Source: Psychrobacter phenylpyruvicus DSM 7000 = NBRC 102152 (lineage in GTDB: Bacteria; Pseudomonadota; Gammaproteobacteria; Pseudomonadales; Moraxellaceae). From it: a stretch of DNA of 64,000 nucleotides. A program made the position numbers and the translations under genes. Positions 46,942-53,955 of the stretch are shown here, piece by piece. Below the pieces are notes generated by a model. The model was not told the origin of the DNA and made no database searches. It saw only the letters and a list, made by a program, of their open reading frames with translations. The stretch covers positions 1 through 64,000 of the forward strand of contig NZ_JMKP01000007.1 of the NCBI RefSeq assembly GCF_000685805.1. Direction: 5' to 3'. Position 1 is the stretch's first letter. Each line of letters opens with the position of its first letter.

Positions 46942-47745
46942 TTAACCCAAGGACTGAGTTCTGTATTGCACAGGACTCAGTCCTTTTAGTTTAAGTTGAA
47001 TGCGCTCATTATTGTAATAATGAATATACTCGTGAATCTGTTGTTTTAACTGCTCAATAGTTTTCGGTTTCTCAATATAAATTGTCTCGCACTTCAATGT
47101 ACCGAAGAACCCTTCCATAAGCGCATTATCCAAGCAATTTCCTTTTCTGCTCATACTTTGCTTAATACCGTGCTGTTTAAGTATCCTGTTAAAGTGTTTC
47201 ATTTGATAATGCCACCCTTGATCTGAATGTAGCATTAACCTGTTATCACGGCATATTTTCGTCTTTGCTAAAGCTTTATCTAGCATCTTGCTAACTAAAT
47301 CATAAGTTGGTCTCTTTGAGAGGGTATAACTGATGATTTCATTGTTAAAACAATCGAGTATGGGCGATAAATATAGCTTATGATTACCCACCTTAAACTC
47401 AGTGGTATCAGTTAGCCAGCGCTTGTTTGGTCTATCTGCATCAAACTGGCGCTTTAGGTAATTCTTTGCAATCTTACCTTGTACCCCTTTATAAGAGCGG
47501 TACTTTTGTCTTCTGATCCGTGCAGTTAAGTTAAGGTGACGCATAAGCTTAGCTATGAGCTTATGATTGTGATGTACACCTAACTGCTTTAGTGCTGCCG
47601 TTATTCTGCGATAGCCATACCTACCTTTATGCTGGTGATATAGTTTAGCAATACGCTGTTTTAATTCAGTGTACTTGTCGCCACTCTCAAGCTTTGCTCT
47701 ATGGTAGTAAAAGACGCTTTTAGGCATCTTGGCTATGTCTAGCAA
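46942..47745 (-). CDS. IS3-family transposase OrfB (DDE integrase domain)
   Basis: The catalytic half of the transposase. An HTH_21-type segment (YHQHKGRYGYRRITAAL) precedes the rve domain. The DDE triad is Asp113 (LTDTTEF), Asp175 (HSDQGWHY) and Glu211 (NALMEGFF), with 35 residues between the last two as usual. The frame stays open upstream across the end of orfA, in the -1 frame relative to it. A GGAAAAGGAAAAGAAAC run (A-AAG slip sites, about 47805-47823) suggests an OrfAB fusion by -1 frameshifting, which I infer from family practice. No damage is seen, so the element may be active. Confidence 0.93.
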   Translation of the reverse strand: MLDIAKMPKSVFYYHRAKLESGDKYTELKQRIAKLYHQHKGRYGYRRITAALKQLGVHHNHKLIAKLMRHLNLTARIRRQKYRSYKGVQGKIAKNYLKRQFDADRPNKRWLTDTTEFKVGNHKLYLSPILDCFNNEIISYTLSKRPTYDLVSKMLDKALAKTKICRDNRLMLHSDQGWHYQMKHFNRILKQHGIKQSMSRKGNCLDNALMEGFFGTLKCETIYIEKPKTIEQLKQQIHEYIHYYNNERIQLKLKGLSPVQYRTQSLG

Positions 47746-47768
47746 AGCAGGTAAAGGATGATCTTGCC

Positions 47769-48293
47769 TTAGCCTTTCGATGAGCCTTGCTTTCTCGAAG
47801 CTTGTTTCTTTTCCTTTTCCCTGAGCAAGGCATCTAGCTTTTTTAGGTAGGCATTCTCCGCACGTAGATATTCCAGCTCTCGTCTAAGCTCTGCTGGTGT
47901 CTTTTCATCATCTGGTTTGTCTGTGATAAATGGTTTGCTCATAGTAGCTCTACCTTTAGGTTTGGATATTAGTCCAGACAGACCATGCTCTCGATACACT
48001 TTATGCCAGTGACTGATTAATGCCGGTGAGCTGATATTGAATTTCAGTGCTACCTCAGATTGACTTAAACCTTGTTCAAGCATAGTAGTTAACACCTTAA
48101 GTTTAAACTCACTACTGTATTTGGCTTTAGTTGTCCTTGGCTTTATAGCATCGATACCACCGCTTTGATATTGCTCTACCCATTTAAGTACAAAGTTTCG
48201 ATTTACATTAAATGTCTCTGCTGTGGCATTTTTGGTATGTCCTTGCTCATAGTATGCTATGACCTTCATCTTGAAGTCTAGATTATAACGCAT
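47769..48293 (-). CDS. IS3-family OrfA (helix-turn-helix)
   Basis: A 174-residue DNA-binding half of the transposase with two helix-turn-helix units (FKMKVIAYYEQGHTKNATAETFNV and SSEFKLKVLTTMLEQGLSQSEVALKF). The C-terminal leucine-rich coiled coil starts at ELRRELEYLRAENAYLKKLDALL, needed for multimerisation. The two-HTH layout is typical of the IS150 group. ATG 48293, preceded by TGGGG; a TTG five codons earlier is also open. Confidence 0.9.
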   Translation of the reverse strand: MRYNLDFKMKVIAYYEQGHTKNATAETFNVNRNFVLKWVEQYQSGGIDAIKPRTTKAKYSSEFKLKVLTTMLEQGLSQSEVALKFNISSPALISHWHKVYREHGLSGLISKPKGRATMSKPFITDKPDDEKTPAELRRELEYLRAENAYLKKLDALLREKEKKQASRKQGSSKG

Positions 48294-48337
48294 AAAAATA
48301 CCCCACAAGTTGTGTCCAACTTATGGGGTTCAGTTCA

Positions 48338-48356
48338 CGAAGGGATGCTTTTTTAT
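48338..48356. terminator. Right half of the interrupted shared terminator
   Basis: CGAAGGGATGCTTTTTTAT, the partner of 46891-46909. It lies 20 bases from the stop of the leftward outer-membrane protein gene. Confidence 0.7.
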
Positions 48357-48376
48357 AACTTTAGCTTAGCCAATAA

Positions 48377-49282
48377 TTAGAAGCGGTAAGTTAAACCAGC
48401 TTTAACCATTGGATACCAAACGTCGTCTTTTTGAATGTCATTTCTAGCGGCATCTTCGAATTGTTTGTTATCGTTAACGTTGATGCTACCTTCTGCTTTT
48501 ACATTACCTTCTGTTACTTTAACGTCGGCATCCATTTTACCCATATAAGCTGCACCGATTTCACCGAATACACCCCAGTTTTGGTTGATGTTTGGGCGGT
48601 AGCCTATAGTTAAATAAGGAGCCAGTTTGTTTCTGTTTTCTACATTTGCTTTAACAGTAGTTCCTTCAGTAATGTAATATCTTGTACCATTGATTCTAAC
48701 ATTAGCATCTGGAGATTTAGGTGTTAAAGTAGCCTCCAACTCATTATTTGGAACTAGAACACCAGTACCAATAGTGAAGTTGTTAGCCCATGGACGTAAG
48801 TTAACACCAAGGTATGGGTTGCTGAAATCAGCATCATATTTCATATCGCCTTGGAAGTTACCCCAACCGTCACCTAGAGCTTTACCCCAGTTGATCCAAG
48901 AATCGCTAGCGTCTAAGTCTTTAGTACCGTCGTCGCTGAAACCGTTCCAACCTGCAGTTAGTTCGGTAGTTTCGTTAACACCCCAAGCGATGTTAGCACC
49001 ATAACCTAAAGTACCGATCTCAGCGCTTACTGCAGCTGGATGAGTTACTGTGTTGAAAAGAGTTTTGCCAGTACCAACTACCGCGCCAGTAGTGTTAGCA
49101 ATAACACCAGCGTTTTGGTCATATTGATAAGCAACTGGTTGTGCTTGATAAGCAACAGGTTGTGCGTCAACTACAACTACTTCGTTAGCTGGTTGTGCAT
49201 CAACTACCACTACATCTTGAGCCATTGCAACTGATGAGCCTAATACTGCTGCTGCAACTGCTGTTAATTTAAATAGTTTCAT
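48377..49282 (-). CDS. Outer-membrane beta-barrel protein, unknown function
   Basis: A 301-residue protein with a signal peptide (KLFKLTAVAAAVLGSSVAMA). Directly after it comes a repeated segment: VVVVDAQP at 24-31 and 35-42, then QPVAYQ twice. The rest alternates polar and hydrophobic residues with Gly and aromatics (AEIGTLGYGANIAWGVNETTELTAGWNGF, APYLTIGYRPNINQNWGVFGEIGAAY) and ends in Phe (AGLTYRF), the usual signal for outer-membrane insertion. A porin or adhesin-type barrel is likely; I do not recognise the family. GGAG ribosome binding site. The leader is unusually elaborate. Its natural terminator is broken by the IS element downstream. Confidence 0.75.
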   Translation of the reverse strand: MKLFKLTAVAAAVLGSSVAMAQDVVVVDAQPANEVVVVDAQPVAYQAQPVAYQYDQNAGVIANTTGAVVGTGKTLFNTVTHPAAVSAEIGTLGYGANIAWGVNETTELTAGWNGFSDDGTKDLDASDSWINWGKALGDGWGNFQGDMKYDADFSNPYLGVNLRPWANNFTIGTGVLVPNNELEATLTPKSPDANVRINGTRYYITEGTTVKANVENRNKLAPYLTIGYRPNINQNWGVFGEIGAAYMGKMDADVKVTEGNVKAEGSINVNDNKQFEDAARNDIQKDDVWYPMVKAGLTYRF

Positions 49283-49334
49283 AATATCTCCAAAGATATA
49301 TAACTTAATTGAACCGTTAATAAGTGCCTAATAA

Positions 49335-49417
49335 CAAAAAAGCAATTCAAGGGTATTATAGTTATCATGTACTTAGTAATAATAGTACACAGCTATATAA
49401 AGGCCACTCGAATTGCT
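49335..49417 (-). promoter_or_regulatory. Terminator-like hairpin in the OMP leader
   Basis: On the minus strand AGCAATTC (49417-49410) pairs with GAATTGCT (49348-49341), followed by six T. The loop is 61 bases and contains a smaller GTACT/AGTAC stem. It ends about 55 bases before the OMP ATG, so it could act as an attenuator or as the end of a small RNA. Confidence 0.45.
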
Positions 49418-49453
49418 CATCCATGAGACACCATAGAGGTTTCCCGTATCCAT
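49373..49453 (-). CDS. Possible leader peptide of the OMP gene (26 aa)
   Basis: ATG at 49453 to TAA at 49373. It begins MDTGNLYGVSWM and ends IAVYYYY-stop, with four Tyr codons in a row and six in all. The 5' arm of the terminator-like hairpin lies inside this ORF. There is no good ribosome binding site. May be chance. Confidence 0.3.
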   Translation of the reverse strand: MDTGNLYGVSWMSNSSGLYIAVYYYY

Positions 49454-49529
49454 GTTTGTATTAAACACTTTTTTACAATTAAAGTCATCCCCTAAAAGTT
49501 ACCTTTTAATAGGGATTCTGTAATTTTTG

Positions 49530-49544
49530 CTTACAATTTGTAAG
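49530..49544. promoter_or_regulatory. Perfect dyad at the OMP transcription start
   Basis: CTTACAA-T-TTGTAAG, 7-base perfect arms, centred about 17 bases downstream of the -10 box, so over the expected start site. Candidate repressor operator. Confidence 0.5.
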
Positions 49545-49553
49545 TTGGGTTGC

Positions 49554-49559
49554 ATTATA
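49554..49559 (-). promoter_or_regulatory. -10 box of the OMP gene
   Basis: Perfect TATAAT on the minus strand, 270 bases before the OMP ATG. No good -35 was found at 16-18 bases. Confidence 0.5.
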
Positions 49560-49561
49560 CC

Positions 49562-49575
49562 CTGTGATTGCACAG
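49562..49575. promoter_or_regulatory. Dyad just upstream of the OMP -10 box
   Basis: CTGTG-ATTG-CACAG, perfect 5-base arms, in the -35/-10 spacer of the predicted OMP promoter. Confidence 0.4.
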
Positions 49576-49742
49576 AAGCCTAATACTTTATTTATGAACC
49601 CCTAAGTCATTTAAGGATAAAAAACCAAAACACATCAGATGACATTAGCTGGCACATCTATTACAATATGCAGCTGCCGAGAGGTGTTGCGCCAGTGAAA
49701 TTTACTAACCACTAGAGTCGCTATTATAGCATTTGAAACTCT

Positions 49743-49776
49743 TTTAGTTAAATTAGCTAATGTTTAGTTAAATTAG
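49743..49776. repeat. Direct repeat TTTAGTTAAATTAG x2
   Basis: Identical 14-base copies at 49743-49756 and 49763-49776, period 20, in the spacer before ahcY. Confidence 0.7.
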
Positions 49777-49812
49777 ATAAAGGTCACTGTCAGGCTCGGT
49801 TCGCCTTTATAT

Positions 49813-49832
49813 AGCTATATTCTTATATAGCT
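49813..49832 (+). repeat. Hairpin upstream of ahcY
   Basis: AGCTATAT-TCTT-ATATAGCT, a perfect 8-bp stem with a tetraloop, about 210 bases before ahcY. Confidence 0.5.
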
Positions 49833-50044
49833 TACTTATAGCTACATCAATTTTTCAGAGTTTTACTTCTGAAATTTCATTTAAATTGGTCTAATTTACG
49901 GGTTGTTAGCTGTAACATTAATTTGTTGCTCAAACAATCTAATAAGTTGAATTAACTGTATTTATACTGATGGGTAGCTAATGGGCAAACAACGACACCT
50001 GCGTTTCTTTCACCTTAATTTTTATCAATACCAAGGAGCTCGAG

Positions 50045-51466
50045 ATGGACGCAGTGTCTAACATCGATTCAAAAACCAATTTAGAAAACTTCAGCGACTA
50101 TAAAGTAGCTGATATCAGCCTAGCAGATTATGGCCGTCGTGAGATTTCATTAGCAGAAGCTGAAATGCCAGCGTTAATGGGCTTACGTAAACGCTATAAA
50201 GAAGCCCAGCCTTTAGCCGGTGCCAAAATTCTAGGTTGTATCCATATGACCATCCAAACCGCAGTACTTATTGAGACCCTAGTTGAGCTAGGTGCTGAAG
50301 TACGTTGGACTTCATGTAATATCTTCTCAACCCAAGATCATGCGGCTGCGGCAATTGCTGCAAGTGGTATTCCTGTCTTTGCTTGGAAAGGCGAAACGGA
50401 AGAAGAATACGAGTGGTGCTTACGTCAACAGTTATTTGTGGGCGGTGAAGAGAATGGTCAGCTTTGGGATGCTAACCTTATCCTAGATGACGGCGGTGAT
50501 TTAACTGCTTTAATCCATAATGACTATCCACAAATGCTAGACACCATCAATGGTATCTCTGAAGAGACCACCACTGGGGTACACCGTCTAATTGATATGC
50601 TTAATAAAGGGACGCTAAAAGTACCAGCTATCAACGTAAACGATGCGGTTACCAAGTCTAAAAACGATAACAAGTATGGCTGCCGTCACAGCTTAAACGA
50701 TGCTATCAAACGTGCCACAGACATGTTACTTGCCGGCCGCCGCGCTTTGGTTATCGGCTATGGTGATGTGGGTAAAGGCTCAGCACAGAGCTTACGCCAA
50801 GAAGGTATGATCGTTCGTGTTTCAGAAGTTGACCCTATTTGTGCCATGCAAGCCTGTATGGATGGCTATGAGCTAGTATCTCCTTACATCGATGGTAAAA
50901 ATACCAATTCAGCAGAAGGCATCAATACTCGTCTATTACAAGATACGGACTTAATTGTTACTACTACTGGTAACTACCACGTATGTGATAAACACATGCT
51001 GGCTGCGTTAAAGCCAGGCGCTGTAGTTTGTAACATTGGTCACTTCGACACTGAAATCGATACTCAATTTATGCGTGATACTTGGAACTGGGTAGAAATC
51101 AAGCCTCAAGTTCACCAAGTTTATCGCTCAGAAGACAAAAACGATTATCTAATCTTGTTAGCAGAAGGTCGCTTAGTAAACCTAGGTAATGCTACTGGTC
51201 ACCCATCACGCGTCATGGACGGCTCATTTGCAAACCAAGTACTGGCTCAAATGTACTTACACGAAGAGAAATTCTCTGAATTACCAGCAGATGAACGTGC
51301 CAACGGCTTATATGTCAAAGTATTACCGAAGAAACTGGATGAAGAAGTTGCCGCAGCTATGGTCGCAGGCTTCAACGGTGTCATGACCCAGTTGACACCT
51401 GAACAAGCAGATTATTTAGGGGTTCCTGTTGAAGGTCCATTCAAGCCTGATGACTATAAGTACTAA
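50045..51466 (+). CDS. ahcY: Adenosylhomocysteinase
   Basis: Splits S-adenosylhomocysteine to homocysteine and adenosine with tightly bound NAD+, relieving inhibition of methyltransferases. [31 protein letters not shown] and the NAD-binding [15 protein letters not shown] are diagnostic, and the C-terminal 'PFKPDDYKY' is the family's conserved end. 473 residues. AAGGAG ribosome binding site before the ATG. It is followed by metF, the next enzyme cluster of the methyl cycle. Confidence 0.97.
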   Translation: MDAVSNIDSKTNLENFSDYKVADISLADYGRREISLAEAEMPALMGLRKRYKEAQPLAGAKILGCIHMTIQTAVLIETLVELGAEVRWTSCNIFSTQDHAAAAIAASGIPVFAWKGETEEEYEWCLRQQLFVGGEENGQLWDANLILDDGGDLTALIHNDYPQMLDTINGISEETTTGVHRLIDMLNKGTLKVPAINVNDAVTKSKNDNKYGCRHSLNDAIKRATDMLLAGRRALVIGYGDVGKGSAQSLRQEGMIVRVSEVDPICAMQACMDGYELVSPYIDGKNTNSAEGINTRLLQDTDLIVTTTGNYHVCDKHMLAALKPGAVVCNIGHFDTEIDTQFMRDTWNWVEIKPQVHQVYRSEDKNDYLILLAEGRLVNLGNATGHPSRVMDGSFANQVLAQMYLHEEKFSELPADERANGLYVKVLPKKLDEEVAAAMVAGFNGVMTQLTPEQADYLGVPVEGPFKPDDYKY

Positions 51467-51532
51467 TGTTAATACTTTTTAGTATTTAACATTTGCAGTT
51501 AAACTTATTACATTAACAGTTGTTTATTTTAA

Positions 51533-51563
51533 AGGCTGAGAAATTAGATTAATTTCTCAGCCT
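51533..51563 (+). repeat. Perfect 14-bp hairpin between ahcY and metF
   Basis: AGGCTGAGAAATTA-GAT-TAATTTCTCAGCCT. Strong stem but followed by ATTATTAGGG, not a T-run, so not a standard terminator. It might stabilise the ahcY message or partly terminate. Confidence 0.6.
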
Positions 51564-51602
51564 ATTATTAGGGCGGTATATATTTTTCATCAAGGACAGG
51601 AC

Positions 51603-52466
51603 ATGAGCAAGCCACAATTTTCTTTTGAGTTTTTTCCAACCAAAACAGATGAAGGCATCACCAAGCTATATCAGACTTTTGATACTTTAAATGAGTTGGC
51701 GCCAAGCTATTTTTCAGTAACCTATGGTGCCGGTGGTACCACTCGCGAACGTACATTAGGGATTGTCGAAGCGCTAAAAAATCGTGCTAGCACCCCTATT
51801 GCTCCCCATATCTCCTGTATTGGTGATGACAAAAGCCAAATTGCAGAACTTTTAGATTTCTACAAATCCATTGGTATTAGCCGCATGGTAGCTTTACGCG
51901 GTGATTTACCTTCAGGTCAAGTAGGTATGGGTGAATTGCCCTTCGCTGTGGATTTGGTTCGTTTCATCCGTGAACATTCAGGTGATCACTTCCAAATTGA
52001 AGTCGCTGCTTATCCTGAAATGCACCCCCAAGCCATAAGCTTTGAGCAAGACATTCAAAACTTAATCAATAAGTTTGAAGCAGGTGCTAACTCTGCTATT
52101 ACCCAGTTCTTCTATAATGCTGAAAGTTATTTATATCTACGTGACGCTTTAGAAAAGCGCGGTATTGATACTGATAAGCATAAACTGGTTGCCGGCATTA
52201 TGCCCATCATCAATTCAAGTAATTTAATTCGCTTTGCGGACAGCTGCGGCGCAGACATTCCTCGCTTCATTCGTAAGCAGTTGGCTGACTACGGTGATGA
52301 CCGCAAAGCCATTCGTGAATTTGGTTTTGAAGTGGTACACCGCTTATGTGAAGTGCTCATAGCTGAAGGCGTACCTGCCCTTCACTTCTATACCATGAAC
52401 CGTGTTGAACCCAACAAACGCCTAGTACAATCATTAGGCTTGACCCCATCAAGCACACAGGCTTAA
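51603..52466 (+). CDS. metF: 5,10-methylenetetrahydrofolate reductase
   Basis: A flavoenzyme making 5-methyltetrahydrofolate, the methyl donor for homocysteine remethylation. FSFEFFPTKTDEG at the start, VTYGAGGTTRERT, ALRGDLP and 'EVAAYPEMHPQA' are classic MetF blocks in a TIM barrel. 287 residues (E. coli 296). AAGGACAGG ribosome binding site. Between ahcY and rsmE; only four bases separate it from rsmE, so those two are translated from one message. Confidence 0.96.
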   Translation: MSKPQFSFEFFPTKTDEGITKLYQTFDTLNELAPSYFSVTYGAGGTTRERTLGIVEALKNRASTPIAPHISCIGDDKSQIAELLDFYKSIGISRMVALRGDLPSGQVGMGELPFAVDLVRFIREHSGDHFQIEVAAYPEMHPQAISFEQDIQNLINKFEAGANSAITQFFYNAESYLYLRDALEKRGIDTDKHKLVAGIMPIINSSNLIRFADSCGADIPRFIRKQLADYGDDRKAIREFGFEVVHRLCEVLIAEGVPALHFYTMNRVEPNKRLVQSLGLTPSSTQA

Positions 52467-52470
52467 TCGC

Positions 52471-53364
52471 ATGCGCCGTTTTTTCTTTAATCCGAATTTA
52501 GCACAGCTAAGTTCGGACTCCTCTAATTCCAACCCTACTTTAACCCGTTTAAGCCAACTTGCTATTGGCAGTTTGCTTAATTTAACAGATGATATTTATC
52601 ATCATTGGTGCCGTGTGTTACGGGCCAAAGTTGGTGAACAAAGTCTAGTCTTCGATGGCTTGGGCGGCCAAAGCATCATAGAGCTTGAGTCTATTGACAA
52701 AAAGTCGGCTCAAGCCCGTATCATTTCGCACGATACTATTGATAATAGAAGTAACTTTCATAGCACCATTGCCATCGTCATGAGTCGCGGTGATAGGATG
52801 GATTATGCAATCCAAAAATCTACCGAATTGGGCGCTACTACTATTCAGTTACTTACCAGTCAGCACGGTGAGGTAAGATTAAAAGCCAATCAAGTCGACA
52901 AAAAGCTCAATCATTGGCAACAGGTGGCCCTATCTGCATGCGAACAATGTGGGCTTAATCGTCCGCCTTTAGTAATGTCACCGGTGTCTATTGAACAATG
53001 GCTACAACAACAAGGTGGTGAACCGCATAATGACGTTAGCTATTTGGTAAATGACGCTTATTATCAACAATATTTTAATCAGCCTACCCTACCCTTAGTT
53101 TTGGCTGTACCCAATCAACAAGAAAAACAGCAATTAGATATCAATGCTTCGATTAAGCAGCACTTCACTCAAGCAGTACAGACCCAATCTAAGCCCAGGT
53201 TTGACATTTTAATCGGTGCAGAAGGCGGACTATCAGAGTCTGAATATCTGCAGGCGCGTGACAGCAATTATCTGCCTTGGCAATTGGGCAATCGAGTATT
53301 GCGGACAGAGACGGCGCCGGTAGTTGCCTTAGCCACTTTGATGCATATTGGCGACACTGTCTAA
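52471..53364 (+). CDS. rsmE: 16S rRNA m3U1498 methyltransferase
   Basis: Methylates U1498 of 16S rRNA with SAM. An N-terminal PUA-like part (MRRFFFNP … HHWCRVLRAKVGE) is followed by the SPOUT knot domain with RMDYAIQKSTELGATTI, EQCGLNRPP and the SAM-binding LIGAEGGLSESE … LGNRVLRTETAPVVAL. 297 residues, E. coli 243. The extra residues are mainly a Gln-rich insert (about residues 175-240) just before GAEGG and a short Ser/Asn stretch at 15-25. SAM-dependent function fits its place after ahcY and metF. Confidence 0.94.
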   Translation: MRRFFFNPNLAQLSSDSSNSNPTLTRLSQLAIGSLLNLTDDIYHHWCRVLRAKVGEQSLVFDGLGGQSIIELESIDKKSAQARIISHDTIDNRSNFHSTIAIVMSRGDRMDYAIQKSTELGATTIQLLTSQHGEVRLKANQVDKKLNHWQQVALSACEQCGLNRPPLVMSPVSIEQWLQQQGGEPHNDVSYLVNDAYYQQYFNQPTLPLVLAVPNQQEKQQLDINASIKQHFTQAVQTQSKPRFDILIGAEGGLSESEYLQARDSNYLPWQLGNRVLRTETAPVVALATLMHIGDTV

Positions 53365-53370
53365 GTAGTG

Positions 53371-53396
53371 ATTTATTAAGCGGTAATTTATTAAGC
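53371..53396. repeat. Direct repeat ATTTATTAAGC x2
   Basis: Identical 11-base copies at 53371-53381 and 53386-53396, period 15, directly after the rsmE stop. Confidence 0.6.
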
Positions 53397-53484
53397 AATG
53401 ATATGGTCTTAAATTATCGGTACTAACTCTGATTTTTCTTATTTTTTATTATTTTTTATTTAACTTTCGTTTACTCATAATTAG

Positions 53485-53515
53485 CCGGCAACCAATCCGT
53501 TGGTGCCGGTTTTTT
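53485..53515 (+). terminator. Rho-independent terminator of ahcY-metF-rsmE
   Basis: CCGGCAACCAA pairs with TTGGTGCCGG around a TCCG loop, followed by six T. Confidence 0.9.
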
Positions 53516-53955
53516 ACTTTTAGAGAAACCTATTTTTTATTTTATAAAACCATAGTCTTAGCTTTTATTTGGCTTTTTAAAAACGATAAAAAAACTATAA
53601 AAAACGAAATTTTCACAATTAAAATTATTTTTTGTGACCCGTAAGTCTTTGCAAGTGCTTGTAAAGTAACGGTTTAGCCTCTATCTTTTCATCTATAAAT
53701 TTTTATTTGCGATAGCTATATTTAATGCAAGTCATTATTAACTATGGCTTTATTTACTATCAAAACTTCTCATCGCCTTATAAAAATAGATAACTATCAA
53801 TTTTCCCTAATTTTCTTTATTCAATTTACTGTCAAATTATTTATCAGCATTAATACAAGACCTTACAACAGGGAGCCTTGTAACTAATAAAATAATTTGT
53901 GCAGTCTAAAACCCAAAGTTGTCAACCAAACCATTCTTATAAAAAGGATAACAAC

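Larger units (their letters stand above)
46910..48337 (-). mobile_element. IS3-family (IS150-group) insertion sequence, complete, 1428 bp
   Basis: Terminal inverted repeats start TGAACTGAACCCCA at both ends and continue to GTTGGAC with two mismatches (46910-46933 and the complement of 48314-48337). Both sides are flanked by CGA (46907-46909 and 48338-48340), the 3-bp target duplication expected of the family. It carries two overlapping-frame genes, orfA and orfB, both leftward and intact. It was inserted in the loop of a transcription terminator. Confidence 0.93.
49283..50044. other. Divergent OMP / ahcY control region
   Basis: 762 bases. The left half is the OMP leader on the minus strand (hairpin, small ORF, two dyads, -10 box). 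The right half holds a direct repeat (49743-49776), an 8-bp hairpin (49813-49832) and a TTTCAGA/TCTGAAA repeat (49853-49874) before ahcY. The ahcY promoter is not assigned. Confidence 0.6.
53365..53955. other. rsmE to acyl-CoA dehydrogenase spacer
   Basis: About 590 very AT-rich bases with a short direct repeat, one strong terminator and no accepted gene. Confidence 0.6.

Noticed and set aside
49800..50044. SAH riboswitch in front of ahcY
   Set aside because: Such riboswitches are known before ahcY in other proteobacteria, but the conserved core is not seen here; only AT-rich hairpins are present.
49981..50061. 26-codon ORF overlapping the ahcY start
   Set aside because: Weak ribosome binding site, unremarkable composition, and it overlaps ahcY in another frame; likely chance.
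53899..53955. 19-codon N-terminal extension of acyl-CoA dehydrogenase 1
   Set aside because: The GTG has no ribosome binding site, while ATG 53956 has AAGGA and matches the start of its paralogue.
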